Assembly: GCF_030160455.1 (NCBI RefSeq)
Contig: NZ_BSOJ01000002.1
Span: 1-64,000 of the forward strand
Direction: 5' to 3'
Source: Limnobacter litoralis
GTDB taxonomy: Bacteria > Pseudomonadota > Gammaproteobacteria > Burkholderiales > Burkholderiaceae_B
Length of the DNA: 64,000 nt
The stretch's first letter is position 1, and each line of letters starts with the position of its first letter. The notes beneath the pieces are model-generated. The model made no database searches. It saw only the letters and a list, made by a program, of their open reading frames with translations, and was not told the origin of the DNA. Made by a program: the position numbers and the translations under genes. This document shows positions 27,255 through 37,025 of this stretch, one piece after another.

Positions 27255-28359
27255 TTAAATGCCTTGCTTCAGGCTGGCAGAAATAAAGGGGTCAAGGTCG
27301 CCGTCAAGCACACGCTGCGTGTTGGAAATTTCAACACCGGTGCGCAGGTCTTTGATGCGGCTGTTGTCGAGCACGTAACTGCGAATTTGATGACCCCAGC
27401 CCACGTCGGTTTTGGTGTCTTCAAGGGCCTGTTGCTCGGCCATGCGCTTGCGCATCTCGAACTCATACAGGCGCGACTTCAGCATTTGCCAGGCTTCGTC
27501 GCGGTTGCGGTGCTGTGAACGGTCGTTCTGACACTGCACCACAATGCCGGTTGGAATGTGGGTCAGCCGAACCGCAGAATCGGTTTTGTTGATGTGCTGA
27601 CCACCCGCACCGCTGGCGCGGTAGGTGTCGGTTCGCACGTCGGCCGGGTTGATGTCGATCTCGAAGGAATCGTCCACCTCGGGGTAAACAAACAACGATG
27701 CAAACGAGGTGTGGCGTCCACCAGAAGAGTCAAACGGCGACTTGCGCACCAAGCGGTGCACGCCGGTTTCAGTGCGCAGGTAACCAAAGGCGTACTCACC
27801 TTCGACCTTGATGGTGGCTGATTTGATGCCTGCCACGTCGCCGTCAGACTGCTCCATGATTTCAACCTTGAAGCCCTTGCGTTCGCAGTAACGCAGGTAT
27901 TGGCGAAGCAACATGGACGCCCAGTCTTGCGCTTCCGTGCCGCCTGCACCGGCGGTGATGTCAATGAAGCAGTTGCTGGGGTCGGCCGGGTTGGAGAACA
28001 TGCGGCGGAATTCGAGGTCTTCAATGACCGCTTTGTAAGACTGCGAATCGCCCTCGATGGCCACCAGCGTGTCTTCATCGCCTTCCGAGCTGGCCATTTC
28101 AAGCAGCTCAATGGCGTCGTTCAAATTGGCCTGCACGGTGTTGACCGTGACCACCACACCTTCAAGTGATTTCTTCTCGCGACCCAGCTCTTGGGCGTGT
28201 TTGGGGTCGTTCCAGACGTCGGGCGACTCTAGCTCGGCATCGACCACAACGAGCCGTTCGGCCTTGCGATCGACGTCAAAGATACCTCCGTAGCTCGCCG
28301 CCCCTGTCTTTCAGGTCGGTCAGCAAGTTGATGAGGGCGTTTAAACGTTCAGCTTCCAT
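27255..28359 (-). CDS. prfB: Peptide chain release factor 2, with programmed +1 frameshift
   Basis: The gene starts at the ATG at 28359 ([20 protein letters not shown]). Its 27-codon first frame ends at CTT-TGA-C (28281-28275), where a +1 shift is needed to continue as [16 protein letters not shown]. The full product is about 367 residues. The stop-codon-reading tripeptide SPF ([15 protein letters not shown]) and the peptidyl-transferase GGQ ([14 protein letters not shown]) are both present. It terminates translation at UGA and UAA. Low RF2 stalls at the in-frame UGA and favours the shift, giving autoregulation. Confidence 0.97.
28275..28290 (-). promoter_or_regulatory. prfB programmed frameshift site
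   Basis: On the minus strand CGGAGGT (28290-28284) acts as an internal Shine-Dalgarno just upstream of the slippery CTTTGAC (28281-28275). This matches the classic RF2 autoregulatory signal. Confidence 0.95.
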
Positions 28360-28499
28360 GTTTGGGTCTTTGCAGTGCAGGTCAACAGATAACCTTCAAT
28401 TGTATCGCAAAAAGCCGTTGAATCCTTGGCGCTTTTATTGCTGAAACTGCAACAGCTGGGTATTCTTGCCTTACCCTTCTTCAAGAAAAGGACTTATCC

Positions 28500-28928
28500 G
28501 TGAAGCACCTTCGTTTAGCTGCCCTGCTGTTGCCCTTGGCCAGCCTTTCCATCGCCCAAGCGGGCACCATCGCAAAAGGCAACCCGCTGGTCGGCATTTG
28601 GCGTGTTGATGTTCCGGGTTATCAATGCAGCGAAACCTATGTGGTGCGCGACGACGGCACGCTGAAGGTCAGCAGCGGTGACGAAATTTCCGAATCAGAC
28701 CTCAGCATTTCAGACAAACCCAGCGCGAGCGGGTTTTACCGCTGGGAAGACAACCTGGTGAAAGACAACGGCAAGAAAGACTGCACGGGCGAGATCATGC
28801 AGGTGGGCACACGCTCGGTGACCTTTATTTACATGAAAGACACGGGCGACCAGTTCATGATGTGCCGCGAAGAAAACCTGAACGCCTGTGTGGGGCCGTT
28901 TGTGAGAATTGCCGACGAAAATACTTAA
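28500..28928 (+). CDS. Secreted hypothetical protein
   Basis: The 142-residue protein starts at GTG 28500, eight bases after AAGGA. A signal peptide (MKHLRLAALLLPLASLSIAQ, cleavage near AQAG) leads to a small beta-rich domain opening NPLVGIWRVDVPGYQCSETY. Four Cys could form two disulfides. The layout resembles small lipocalin-like periplasmic domains. Function unknown. Confidence 0.75.
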   Translation: MKHLRLAALLLPLASLSIAQAGTIAKGNPLVGIWRVDVPGYQCSETYVVRDDGTLKVSSGDEISESDLSISDKPSASGFYRWEDNLVKDNGKKDCTGEIMQVGTRSVTFIYMKDTGDQFMMCREENLNACVGPFVRIADENT

Positions 28929-29025
28929 CCCCCAAACGGGGCATCACCAATCTTAGAGATTCCCGAGGCAGCATCCTTACCCAAAAATGTTAAGTAATTT
29001 TTTGCATTACCAACAGGAAGTAAGC

Positions 29026-30648
29026 ATGCTTAACACCCTTCGCGCCAAAATTGGATTCGGATTCACAGTCGTCAGTGCCCTCGGGCTTGTCATCGGTGCT
29101 CTTGGCCTAGGCAGTGCCAAAACAATCAAAGAAACCGGTTACATGAATGAACACACCTTGCAGGTACTGAAAGATGTGGGACAAATTCGCGAATCCATGA
29201 TCAACATGGAAACTGGCGAACGAGGTTTTCTGATCACAGGAAAAGACGAATTTCTAGAACCGTTTATGACGGGGAAAGCCAACATTGAAGGTCAGTTTCA
29301 GCAGGTTAAGCAATTAACCGCCGACAATCCTGCACAAACCAGCCGGTTGGATGCGCTACACAATGAGTACATCAACTGGCTAAACAATTCTCTCTCAAAA
29401 ACCATTGAAGCCCGACGCAGTCTGAACCAGCAGGCCATAACGCAAGAACAGTTTCTAGAGCAATACTCGGCTTTGTCCGGCAAGCCTATGATGGACAAGA
29501 TGCGTGGCATCATGCAAGACATTGAAAAAGAGGAGTCGGGATTACTGGATGTGCGACGCAAAGCAAGTGCAAGTTCTTATGATCAAGCAATTTGGGGTGT
29601 GGGACTTGCGCTTGGTTTGCTGTTGATAGTATCTATTGTTGCAACCATCACGCTGGTACGTTCAATTGGTAACAAATTGAGCCTGGCTAACAGACACATC
29701 TCTGAAATTGCAAAAGGCAATCTGAGCAGCGATATCCAAAGTGCCAACAAAGACGAGGTGGATCTGCTCTTGACCGAGATGGCCAAAGCACAAAGAAACC
29801 TGCGAGAACTGATTGAAAAAATCCAAAAATCTGCCATGGAGCTGAGCGTGAGCGCCTCTCAGGTCAAGGAATCTTCAACTTCTATGGCAGGAGCAAGTTC
29901 TGAACAGGCCGACGCAACTGCGTCGATGGCGGCTGCGGTGGAAGAACTGACCGTCAGCATTTCCCAGATTTCCGAAAACTCCAATGAAGCGACCGCCACA
30001 GCAGCGGTAGCCAAAGAATCTGCAGATCAAGGCATGGAAACTCTCAGCGGTGTTGTAAGCAACATTCAGCGAATTGCAGAATCGGTGAAATCAAGTGCAC
30101 ATGCTGTACAAACGCTGGAGAAGCAATCCACTGCGATTTCCGACATCGTGTCCACAATCACTGAAATTGCCGACCGCACGAACTTGCTTGCCTTGAATGC
30201 AGCGATAGAAGCGGCCCGAGCCGGCGAACAAGGCCGTGGTTTTGCGGTAGTCGCCGACGAAGTTCGAAAACTAGCCGAACAGACCAAGGGCTCGACAGAC
30301 CGCATTTCAAAGATGGTGTTCGACATTCTCGACATCACGAAAGGTGCCGTGAACTCAATGGATGAGAGCGTGCAGATGGTCCAGCAGGGCATTGAGCAGG
30401 CGGATGTCGTGAATTCAACTATTTTAAAAATCAAGCAGGAGTCTGATCGTGTTTCAGAGGCGATTGCAGCGATCGCAATTTCCATGAAAGAACAATCCAA
30501 CGTCAGTGTCGAGATCAGCCGCAATGTCGAAAGAGTTGCACAAATGACCGAAGAAAATACGGCTGCTGCGCAACAGAATACTCAAGTGGCCATGCACTTA
30601 ACAACAGTATCAGAATCACTGATTCATTCTGTGAAAGCGTTCAATTGA
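29026..30648 (+). CDS. Methyl-accepting chemotaxis protein with CHASE3-type sensor
   Basis: I chose the ATG at 29026 ([20 protein letters not shown]), behind GGAAG, giving 540 residues. Two membrane helices (about 10-32 and 187-210) flank a periplasmic four-helix domain with [21 protein letters not shown], the CHASE3 pattern. A HAMP linker and the signalling hairpin [20 protein letters not shown] follow. It senses an unknown signal and feeds CheA/CheW. No che genes are nearby. Confidence 0.95.
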   Translation: MLNTLRAKIGFGFTVVSALGLVIGALGLGSAKTIKETGYMNEHTLQVLKDVGQIRESMINMETGERGFLITGKDEFLEPFMTGKANIEGQFQQVKQLTADNPAQTSRLDALHNEYINWLNNSLSKTIEARRSLNQQAITQEQFLEQYSALSGKPMMDKMRGIMQDIEKEESGLLDVRRKASASSYDQAIWGVGLALGLLLIVSIVATITLVRSIGNKLSLANRHISEIAKGNLSSDIQSANKDEVDLLLTEMAKAQRNLRELIEKIQKSAMELSVSASQVKESSTSMAGASSEQADATASMAAAVEELTVSISQISENSNEATATAAVAKESADQGMETLSGVVSNIQRIAESVKSSAHAVQTLEKQSTAISDIVSTITEIADRTNLLALNAAIEAARAGEQGRGFAVVADEVRKLAEQTKGSTDRISKMVFDILDITKGAVNSMDESVQMVQQGIEQADVVNSTILKIKQESDRVSEAIAAIAISMKEQSNVSVEISRNVERVAQMTEENTAAAQQNTQVAMHLTTVSESLIHSVKAFN

Positions 30649-30768
30649 AGACATAAAAAGCAGCATGGCCACGCAGATGGACAAAAAGGCGGGTACAAAC
30701 CCCTGCCAGCCACACACCGAGGCACACCAAAAGCGCCAGGTCGTAATTGCGCTGGGCAAGCGGCGCGT

Positions 30769-32502
30769 TCAGGACAGCACCTGTTCCACAATCAGTTGCA
30801 CAGCATCGCCTCCGTTGAAGGTGTCGCGTTCTACCCGGTAGGCCAACAACACCCTGCCCGACAGGGTTTCGGTGTTGCGCCAGCGCAGCGCCACATAACG
30901 CTTTCCATCGCGCAACAGCATGAACTTGCTGTGCGCGTTTTTCAGCAACTGCTGGCTTTGCACTTCAAATTCATCCACAAACAACGGGGCCGGGAAGCCC
31001 TGACCCCACACCTGGGTATTCAGCATGTCGGCCACGCTGGCCTGAATGTAGCCTGTCGGCAGTGAACCGTCACTTTCGACTTTGCGTTGCAGGGCCGACG
31101 CATCACTGAGCGTTTCCACGGCCTGTGCGAAGGCGGTTTTGAAGGGTTCAAGAAACTCCGACTGCAAGGTTAAACCGGCGGCCATGGCATGCCCGCCAAA
31201 TTTGGGCATTGCGCCCTCAGGCAGCCTTTTGCTGACCAGGTCCAACACATCCCGAAGGTGCACACCCTGAACCGAACGCCCGCTGCCTTTCCATAGCCCA
31301 TCGTCGCCGGGGGCCAGCGCAATCACCGGCCGGTACAGGCGGTCTTTGATGCGTGAGGCCAAAATGCCGATGACGCCTTGATGCCACTCGGGGTGGGCAA
31401 CGACCACGCCCGCAGCCGGGTTTTCATCTTTCAGAAAGGACTCAATGTCTTCCAGCGCGTCGCGTCGCATGCTTTCTTCAATGCGTTTGCGCTCTTCATT
31501 CATGCGGCCCAGTTGGGCTGCCAGTTCACTGGCCTGAGCGTAATCGTCAGCCAGCAGGGCGCGAATGCCGATGCTCATGTCAGACAATCGCCCAGCTGCA
31601 TTCAGGCGTGGGCCAATGGCAAAACCCAGGTCGGCAGCAAGGGCCTGGCGCGGGTCGCGGCCAGCCTCATGAAACAGGGCCAGCAAACCGGGTTGCGCAC
31701 GGCCACTTCGAATGCGCTGCAAACCATGGGCCACCAGCCTGCGATTGTTGTCGTCAAGCTTCACCACATCGGCCACGGTGCCCAACGCAACCAGGTCCAG
31801 CAGGGCGTCCAGCCGAGGTTGGGTGTCGGCATCAAAAGCACCGCGTTGCCGCAGTTCGGCGCGCGTGGCCAGCAACACATAAAACATCACGCCCACACCG
31901 GCAATCGACTTGCTTGGGAAGGGGCAACCGGGCTGGTTGGGGTTCACGATGGCCAAGGCATCGGGCAGCGTGTCACCGGGCAAATGGTGGTCGGTCACCA
32001 AAACCCCAATGCCGAGGTCTGCGGCAGCCTGAACCCCTTCGACGCTGGCAATGCCATTGTCCACAGTGACCAACAGGTCCGGTTCAAACTGCTCTGCGGC
32101 CAGTTGCACGATTTCGGGGCTTAGGCCGTAGCCGTATTCAAACCGGTTGGGTACCAGAAATTCAATCAGTTCGGCGCTTTGGGCGGACTCTGCACCCAAA
32201 GACTCCAGCAGCATGCGAAGCCCACGCACGCCCACGGCCGTGGCTGTTGCGCCATCGCAGTCGTAGTCGCCGACCACCACAATTTTGGCCCCCGCCTCCA
32301 GCGCGTCTGCCAGAATTTCGGCCGCGCGGTCTATGCCTTTCAGGGCTGCAGGCTTCAGCAGGTCAGCCAAGCCCGTGCGGGGGGCTTCGTGCGGATCAAC
32401 ACCCCGATTGGCCAGCAGACGGGCCATCAGGGGGTGAATGCCCATGCCGCACAGGGCGGCTTCAACGGAGGGGTCGGCGCTGCGCACCTGGTGTTCAATC
32501 AT
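30769..32502 (-). CDS. recJ: Single-stranded-DNA exonuclease RecJ
   Basis: About 577 residues from the ATG at 32502 (MIEHQVRSAD); an ATG at 32514 is possible. The DHH motifs VVVGDYDCDGATATAV, LVTVDNGIAS and VTDHHLPGD are intact, as is the DHHA1 GGHAMAAGLT. RecJ degrades single-stranded DNA 5' to 3' in recombination and mismatch repair. Its start overlaps the upstream rpfE-like gene, so the two are coupled. Confidence 0.96.
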   Translation of the reverse strand: MIEHQVRSADPSVEAALCGMGIHPLMARLLANRGVDPHEAPRTGLADLLKPAALKGIDRAAEILADALEAGAKIVVVGDYDCDGATATAVGVRGLRMLLESLGAESAQSAELIEFLVPNRFEYGYGLSPEIVQLAAEQFEPDLLVTVDNGIASVEGVQAAADLGIGVLVTDHHLPGDTLPDALAIVNPNQPGCPFPSKSIAGVGVMFYVLLATRAELRQRGAFDADTQPRLDALLDLVALGTVADVVKLDDNNRRLVAHGLQRIRSGRAQPGLLALFHEAGRDPRQALAADLGFAIGPRLNAAGRLSDMSIGIRALLADDYAQASELAAQLGRMNEERKRIEESMRRDALEDIESFLKDENPAAGVVVAHPEWHQGVIGILASRIKDRLYRPVIALAPGDDGLWKGSGRSVQGVHLRDVLDLVSKRLPEGAMPKFGGHAMAAGLTLQSEFLEPFKTAFAQAVETLSDASALQRKVESDGSLPTGYIQASVADMLNTQVWGQGFPAPLFVDEFEVQSQQLLKNAHSKFMLLRDGKRYVALRWRNTETLSGRVLLAYRVERDTFNGGDAVQLIVEQVLS

Positions 32503-33692
32503 GAGGGGTCCCATTGAGAATCAATGGCGGCCTGATCGCGCTGCCCAGCCGCCCAAGCGGCCCGTAAATCGGCTTCGTCAGGGGCCAGTTCATCGGCGGG
32601 TTCAGACAGCCATTGCCAGTCAGGCTGCCTGCGCCAGAATCGCAAACGCTCTACCCAGGTGGCGTGCAAGGTGCGCCAGCCATTCAGACCCAACAGCACC
32701 CATTCGAAGGCAAGCCCGGCCATTTTCATGGGCTGGATGACTTCCGATTCAAGCACCTGAAGCGCATCGGCTGCACCGCCCCACCCCTCAAACTGCACGC
32801 AGTACAGGCTTGGCCTGCAGGTTGGGGGCTGCTCATCTTGCGTGGGGTTCATCAATTCGAGCAAATTGAGCCAGAACACAAAGCGATTGACTGCTTCGTC
32901 GGCGTCATCAGTCATTTTGGCCAATTCATACACCCCATCGGCACTGACTGAGTACACGCGCGGCAAGGGCTTTTTCGCAATCCAAGGCTGTCCGCCACCC
33001 CAGAACCACAGCGCATTCAAGGGCTTTAAGCCACGCTGTTCGCGCTGGGTGTTGAATTCAGCATTGTGCAGTTCAACCTGTAGCGCGTGCCACATTTGAC
33101 GCCAGTCTGCACACTCGTCGTTCAGCGGCAGGTAATCGCTTAAGCGAACGCTTTGAACCGACCAGGGCGAGGCCTGTTCCATCGGCAGGGGTTTTTCGCT
33201 GCGCAACAGCTGGTGCCATTCCACCAAGTCCACATGGCTTTGCCCAAACGACCAGCCATGGCGCTTCAGAATGGGGCTGACCACAGTCCAGAATTTCTGC
33301 AGGTCACGCTCGGTGATTTGCAGCAATTCGGGCGGCGTAAACCGAACACCGTCGCGGGTGACCTCCAGATTGCCGACACTTCCCCAGAACTGGGTAAAGG
33401 CGGGCGCGCTGCTGTTCATCATGGCCCAGGGTGGGTAATGTTCGAACTTTTCCGGCAGGGCGTCATCCAAGTGATGCATCAGCCACGCTTCAAGCCTGTC
33501 GAGCTGGCCTGCTGAGGTGTAAGGGCTGTTGCCACAGCGCGCAAGCGACCTTTTCAGGCCATCCGGAAGGGTTTGCTGCATGGTGGCTTTCTGAGCCTCG
33601 GGAACCCGGGCAAGCAGTTCTTCGGGCAATAGAATATTCGGTACGAACACGCACAAAGGTGCTTCTTTCATGGTTGCCAATGTTTGATTCAA
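32499..33692 (-). CDS. RpfE-like protein upstream of recJ
   Basis: A protein of 397 residues with no signal peptide, rich in Trp, with ALWFWGGGQPW in the middle and FVPNILLPEELLARVPEA near the start. Position directly before recJ and these motifs match the RpfE-type conserved proteins, sometimes labelled phosphoglycerate mutase-like. No catalytic motif is clear. It is divergent from lolC. Confidence 0.75.
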   Translation of the reverse strand: MNQTLATMKEAPLCVFVPNILLPEELLARVPEAQKATMQQTLPDGLKRSLARCGNSPYTSAGQLDRLEAWLMHHLDDALPEKFEHYPPWAMMNSSAPAFTQFWGSVGNLEVTRDGVRFTPPELLQITERDLQKFWTVVSPILKRHGWSFGQSHVDLVEWHQLLRSEKPLPMEQASPWSVQSVRLSDYLPLNDECADWRQMWHALQVELHNAEFNTQREQRGLKPLNALWFWGGGQPWIAKKPLPRVYSVSADGVYELAKMTDDADEAVNRFVFWLNLLELMNPTQDEQPPTCRPSLYCVQFEGWGGAADALQVLESEVIQPMKMAGLAFEWVLLGLNGWRTLHATWVERLRFWRRQPDWQWLSEPADELAPDEADLRAAWAAGQRDQAAIDSQWDPS

Positions 33693-33740
33693 ACTACAAT
33701 GGTGACGCGTTGAAATCTCAACCCATCGTCTGGAAATTTT

Positions 33741-34997
33741 GTGATTAGTTTACCCTTTGATATTGAAATTGCGCTGCGCTATGTGCGCGGTGGTGGTTCC
33801 CGAAGTCGAGATCGATTCATTTCATTCATTTCCGGACTGTCCATGGCGGGCATTGGCCTGGGTGTGGCCGCGCTGATCGTCGTCATCTCAGTCATGAACG
33901 GATTTCAAAAAGAAGTGCGCGACCGCATGTTGTCCGTGATTGCCCACGTTGAGGTGCTGGCCCCCGCCGATGGCTTCGAGAACTGGGAAAACACCATGCA
34001 CACCATTGAAAAGGCCGACAAGCGCGTGGTGGGCGTGGCGCCTTATGTGGCGGGTCAAAGCATGTTGGCCTTCGACGACAACTTGCGCCCGGCGCTGGTG
34101 CGCGGCATCAATCTCGACCTTGAACCCAAGGTGTCTGACTTTCATGACGTGGTGGCCGGCAGCCTGTCCACCCTGCAGCCCGGCTCATTCAACATTGCCA
34201 TCGGGATCGAGTTGGCCAAACAGCTCAACGTCACCCCGGGCGACAAAATCACAATCATCGCACCGGCCGGGCAAGTCACACCCGCCGGGGTTATTCCGCG
34301 GCTGAAAGCCTTTCGGGTAACGGCTGTGGTCAGCACTGGCCACTATGAATACGACAGCGGCCTGGTGCTGATGAACATTGAAGACGCTGCCCGCTTTTAC
34401 CGCACGGCCGGCCCCACTGGCCTTCGCATCAAGCTGACCGACATGAACGACGCACCCGCCGTGGCCAGCGAACTGGAAAAAATTCTGCCCGCCACTTATT
34501 GGGTGCGCGACTGGTCGGTGCAAAACCGCACCTGGTTTGCAGCCGTTCACACTGAAAAACGCATGATGTTCATTATTCTGACGCTGATTATTGCGGTGGC
34601 GGCTTTCAACCTGGTCTCGATGTTGGTGATGACCGTGAAAGACAAGCGGGGTGAAATCGCGATTTTGCGCACGCTGGGTGCAAGCCCATCGTCGATCCTT
34701 CGCATTTTTATTGTTCAAGGTGCGCTGGTCGGCTGGATCGGCACTTTCTTTGGCGTGTTGATCGGTTATTTGCTGGCACTGTATCTGCCCAACATCATTC
34801 CGGTGATTGAGCACATCTTCAACGTACAATTCCTGCCACGTTCCATTTATTTCATCAGCGAACTGCCGTCTGACCCACGCTTCTCCGACATTTCAACCAT
34901 CGTGGTTGTCGCTTTGGTCCTCAGCGTGGTGTCCACCATTTACCCCAGCTGGCGGGCTTCCCGCGCCGAACCTGCGGAGGCGCTGCGCTATGAGTAA
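33741..34997 (+). CDS. lolC: Lipoprotein-releasing ABC transporter permease LolC/E
   Basis: The 418-residue protein starts at GTG 33741. It has one N-terminal helix, a long periplasmic domain and three C-terminal helices (MFIILTLIIAVAAFNLVSML, then a MacB/FtsX-type core). VRGGGSRSRDRFISFISGLS is the typical LolC opening. It extracts lipoproteins from the inner membrane for delivery to LolA. It overlaps lolD by 8 bases. Confidence 0.95.
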   Translation: MISLPFDIEIALRYVRGGGSRSRDRFISFISGLSMAGIGLGVAALIVVISVMNGFQKEVRDRMLSVIAHVEVLAPADGFENWENTMHTIEKADKRVVGVAPYVAGQSMLAFDDNLRPALVRGINLDLEPKVSDFHDVVAGSLSTLQPGSFNIAIGIELAKQLNVTPGDKITIIAPAGQVTPAGVIPRLKAFRVTAVVSTGHYEYDSGLVLMNIEDAARFYRTAGPTGLRIKLTDMNDAPAVASELEKILPATYWVRDWSVQNRTWFAAVHTEKRMMFIILTLIIAVAAFNLVSMLVMTVKDKRGEIAILRTLGASPSSILRIFIVQGALVGWIGTFFGVLIGYLLALYLPNIIPVIEHIFNVQFLPRSIYFISELPSDPRFSDISTIVVVALVLSVVSTIYPSWRASRAEPAEALRYE

Positions 34998-35682
34998 AGT
35001 CGTCATTGAAACGCGCAAGTTGAGCAAAGCCTTCAAAGGCATCACTGCGGCAGACCAAGCCACGCGCGTCATTCACGAGCTGGATTTCAAGGTCATGGAA
35101 GGCGAAACCGTGGCCATCGTCGGCGCCTCAGGTGCCGGAAAAAGCACCCTATTGCACGTTCTGGGCGGGCTGGAAAGCCCGGATTCCGGGCAAGTGCTGT
35201 GGGGCACAGAGGCCATTGACCAGTGGTCTGTGCGTGAATTGGGCTTTCAGCGCAACAAAACGCTGGGCTTTATTTACCAGTTTCACCACCTGTTGCCTGA
35301 GTTCAGCGCGCTGGACAACGTGGCCATGGCGCTGCGCATTGGTGGCACGGATAAAAAACAGGCCCGTCAACGGGCTGCCGTGGTGCTGGAACGCCTGAAC
35401 TTGGGCCATCGCCTGAACCACCGCCCCGCCGAATTGTCGGGTGGTGAGCGCCAGCGAGTGGCCATTGCACGGGCCTTGGTGACCCAACCCAAGGCGATTT
35501 TGGCGGATGAACCCACGGGCAACCTGGATCTGGAAACAGCCAATCAGGTGTTTGCCAGCCTGATCGACAACAACCGCGAGGCCAAAGCCGCTTTGGTGAT
35601 GGTGACCCATTCGCTGGAACTGGCCCACCGTTGTGAACGGGTGTTGTCCCTGTCCAAAGGGCAATTAACGGTCGTGAAGTGA
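34990..35682 (+). CDS. lolD: Lipoprotein-releasing ABC transporter ATPase LolD
   Basis: From the ATG at 34990 ([15 protein letters not shown]) the ATPase has 230 residues. The Walker A is GASGAGKST, the signature [15 protein letters not shown] and the Walker [13 protein letters not shown]. It powers LolC. The chosen start gives the family length; the frame remains open further upstream inside lolC. Confidence 0.96.
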   Translation: MSKVVIETRKLSKAFKGITAADQATRVIHELDFKVMEGETVAIVGASGAGKSTLLHVLGGLESPDSGQVLWGTEAIDQWSVRELGFQRNKTLGFIYQFHHLLPEFSALDNVAMALRIGGTDKKQARQRAAVVLERLNLGHRLNHRPAELSGGERQRVAIARALVTQPKAILADEPTGNLDLETANQVFASLIDNNREAKAALVMVTHSLELAHRCERVLSLSKGQLTVVK

Positions 35683-36231
35683 ACGGCGCAGCCGTCGTCT
35701 GCGCCTTCGCACCACGCTGATTCGAATGCCGACATTCCACAACACGCGAACGGCGCAATAGCCCACCAGGGCCAGCGTCAGCATGGTGGCGGGCAAACCC
35801 ACCGCCAGTGAAGGCCCCAGGTTCAAACCCCAGTGAAGCAGGGCCTCGGTAGACCCCCACCAGTTCGACCAGTCCCACTCAGGCAGCACCGGAATTTTGC
35901 CCTCGCCCACGCCCCCCAGCAGCCAGTTGCCGTAAGCCACGGCAAAAACGTACAGGGGCACGATGGTCAAAGGGTTGGTGTAAAAGGTGGTGACCACCGC
36001 CGTCGGCAAATTGACGCGAAACAGCACCGCGCCCACCACACTGCCAAACACCTGAAACGGCCCAGGAATCAGCCCAGTGAAAAGCCCCAGTGAAATGCCG
36101 CCCGCCACACTGCGGCGATTGATCGCCCAGATGTTGGGGTGCGCGAGATAGCGCTTGAATGGGCGTGCCCAGAAATACCGTTCAATGGAACTGGCTTTGG
36201 GCAGCCTGTTGCGTAACCACCGTCGAATCAT
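35665..36231 (-). CDS. DUF2062 membrane protein
   Basis: This protein of 188 residues contains GGISLGLFTGLIPGPFQVFG and FYTNPLTIVPLYVFAVAYG, the DUF2062 pattern of small inner-membrane proteins. At least three hydrophobic segments are seen. It overlaps the end of lolD by 18 bases, convergently. Function unknown. Confidence 0.85.
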   Translation of the reverse strand: MIRRWLRNRLPKASSIERYFWARPFKRYLAHPNIWAINRRSVAGGISLGLFTGLIPGPFQVFGSVVGAVLFRVNLPTAVVTTFYTNPLTIVPLYVFAVAYGNWLLGGVGEGKIPVLPEWDWSNWWGSTEALLHWGLNLGPSLAVGLPATMLTLALVGYCAVRVLWNVGIRISVVRRRRRRLRRSLHDR

Positions 36232-36245
36232 GGCAAACTTCAGGA

Positions 36246-37025
36246 ATGTGGACCGACACGCACCTTCACCTGGACGCCAATGAATACGCCCCTGACCGGG
36301 AGTTGGTGACTGCGCGCGCGCGTGACAGGGATGTTACCCGTTTTGTGGTGCCCGCGGTGTGCAGGGCCAACTTTGACACCGTACAACAACTGGCCCACCA
36401 AACGCCCGGCGTTTTTTATTGCCTGGGCATCCACCCCATGTTTGTACACAACGCGCAAGTGGAAGACCTGGATGCACTGCGCAGCAAAGTGCAGGAATGT
36501 CTGAATGACCCGCTGTTTGTAGGCATCGGTGAAATCGGACTGGACGGCTTTGAGCCCAACCCGGACTGGACACGGCAAACCCTGTTTTTTTACTCGCAAC
36601 TGCGGCTTGCACGCGAATTCGATTTGCCCGTGGTGATGCATGTGCGGCGCTCTCAGGACCTGATCTTGAAAGGCTTGCGACAGTTCAAGCCAAAATCGGG
36701 CATTGCCCACGCCTTCAATGGCAGTTTTCAGCAGGCTGAAGAATTTCTGAAGTTAAACATGTGCCTGGGCTTTGGCGGGGCCTGCACATTCACCCGGGCG
36801 CTTCAAATTCGCCGGTTGGCCACTGAGTTGCCGCTGGAAGCGCTGGTACTTGAAACCGATGGGCCAGACATTGCCCCCAGCTGGATTGCCAAAGAACGAA
36901 ACGCGCCCGAACACCTGCCCCGCATTGCGCAGGTGGTGGCCGGGCTGCGTGGAATCGATCTGCCTGCCTTGTCTGCAGCCACGCAGGCCAATGCGATTCG
37001 GGTGTTGCCTAAATTGCAACCGTAG
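36246..37025 (+). CDS. TatD-family metal-dependent hydrolase
   Basis: A 259-residue TIM-barrel hydrolase whose ATG at 36246 follows AGGA closely. Metal-binding motifs are DTHLHL at the start, GEIGLDGF in the middle and ETDGPDIAPS near the end. Relatives are 3'-5' DNases or deaminating hydrolases. It ends overlapping hmp by 17 bases, convergently. Confidence 0.9.
   Translation: MWTDTHLHLDANEYAPDRELVTARARDRDVTRFVVPAVCRANFDTVQQLAHQTPGVFYCLGIHPMFVHNAQVEDLDALRSKVQECLNDPLFVGIGEIGLDGFEPNPDWTRQTLFFYSQLRLAREFDLPVVMHVRRSQDLILKGLRQFKPKSGIAHAFNGSFQQAEEFLKLNMCLGFGGACTFTRALQIRRLATELPLEALVLETDGPDIAPSWIAKERNAPEHLPRIAQVVAGLRGIDLPALSAATQANAIRVLPKLQP

Noticed and set aside
30649-30768. Small membrane-protein-like frame downstream of recJ on the minus strand
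   Set aside because: A short hydrophobic stretch is open, but I could find no convincing start codon or ribosome-binding site.
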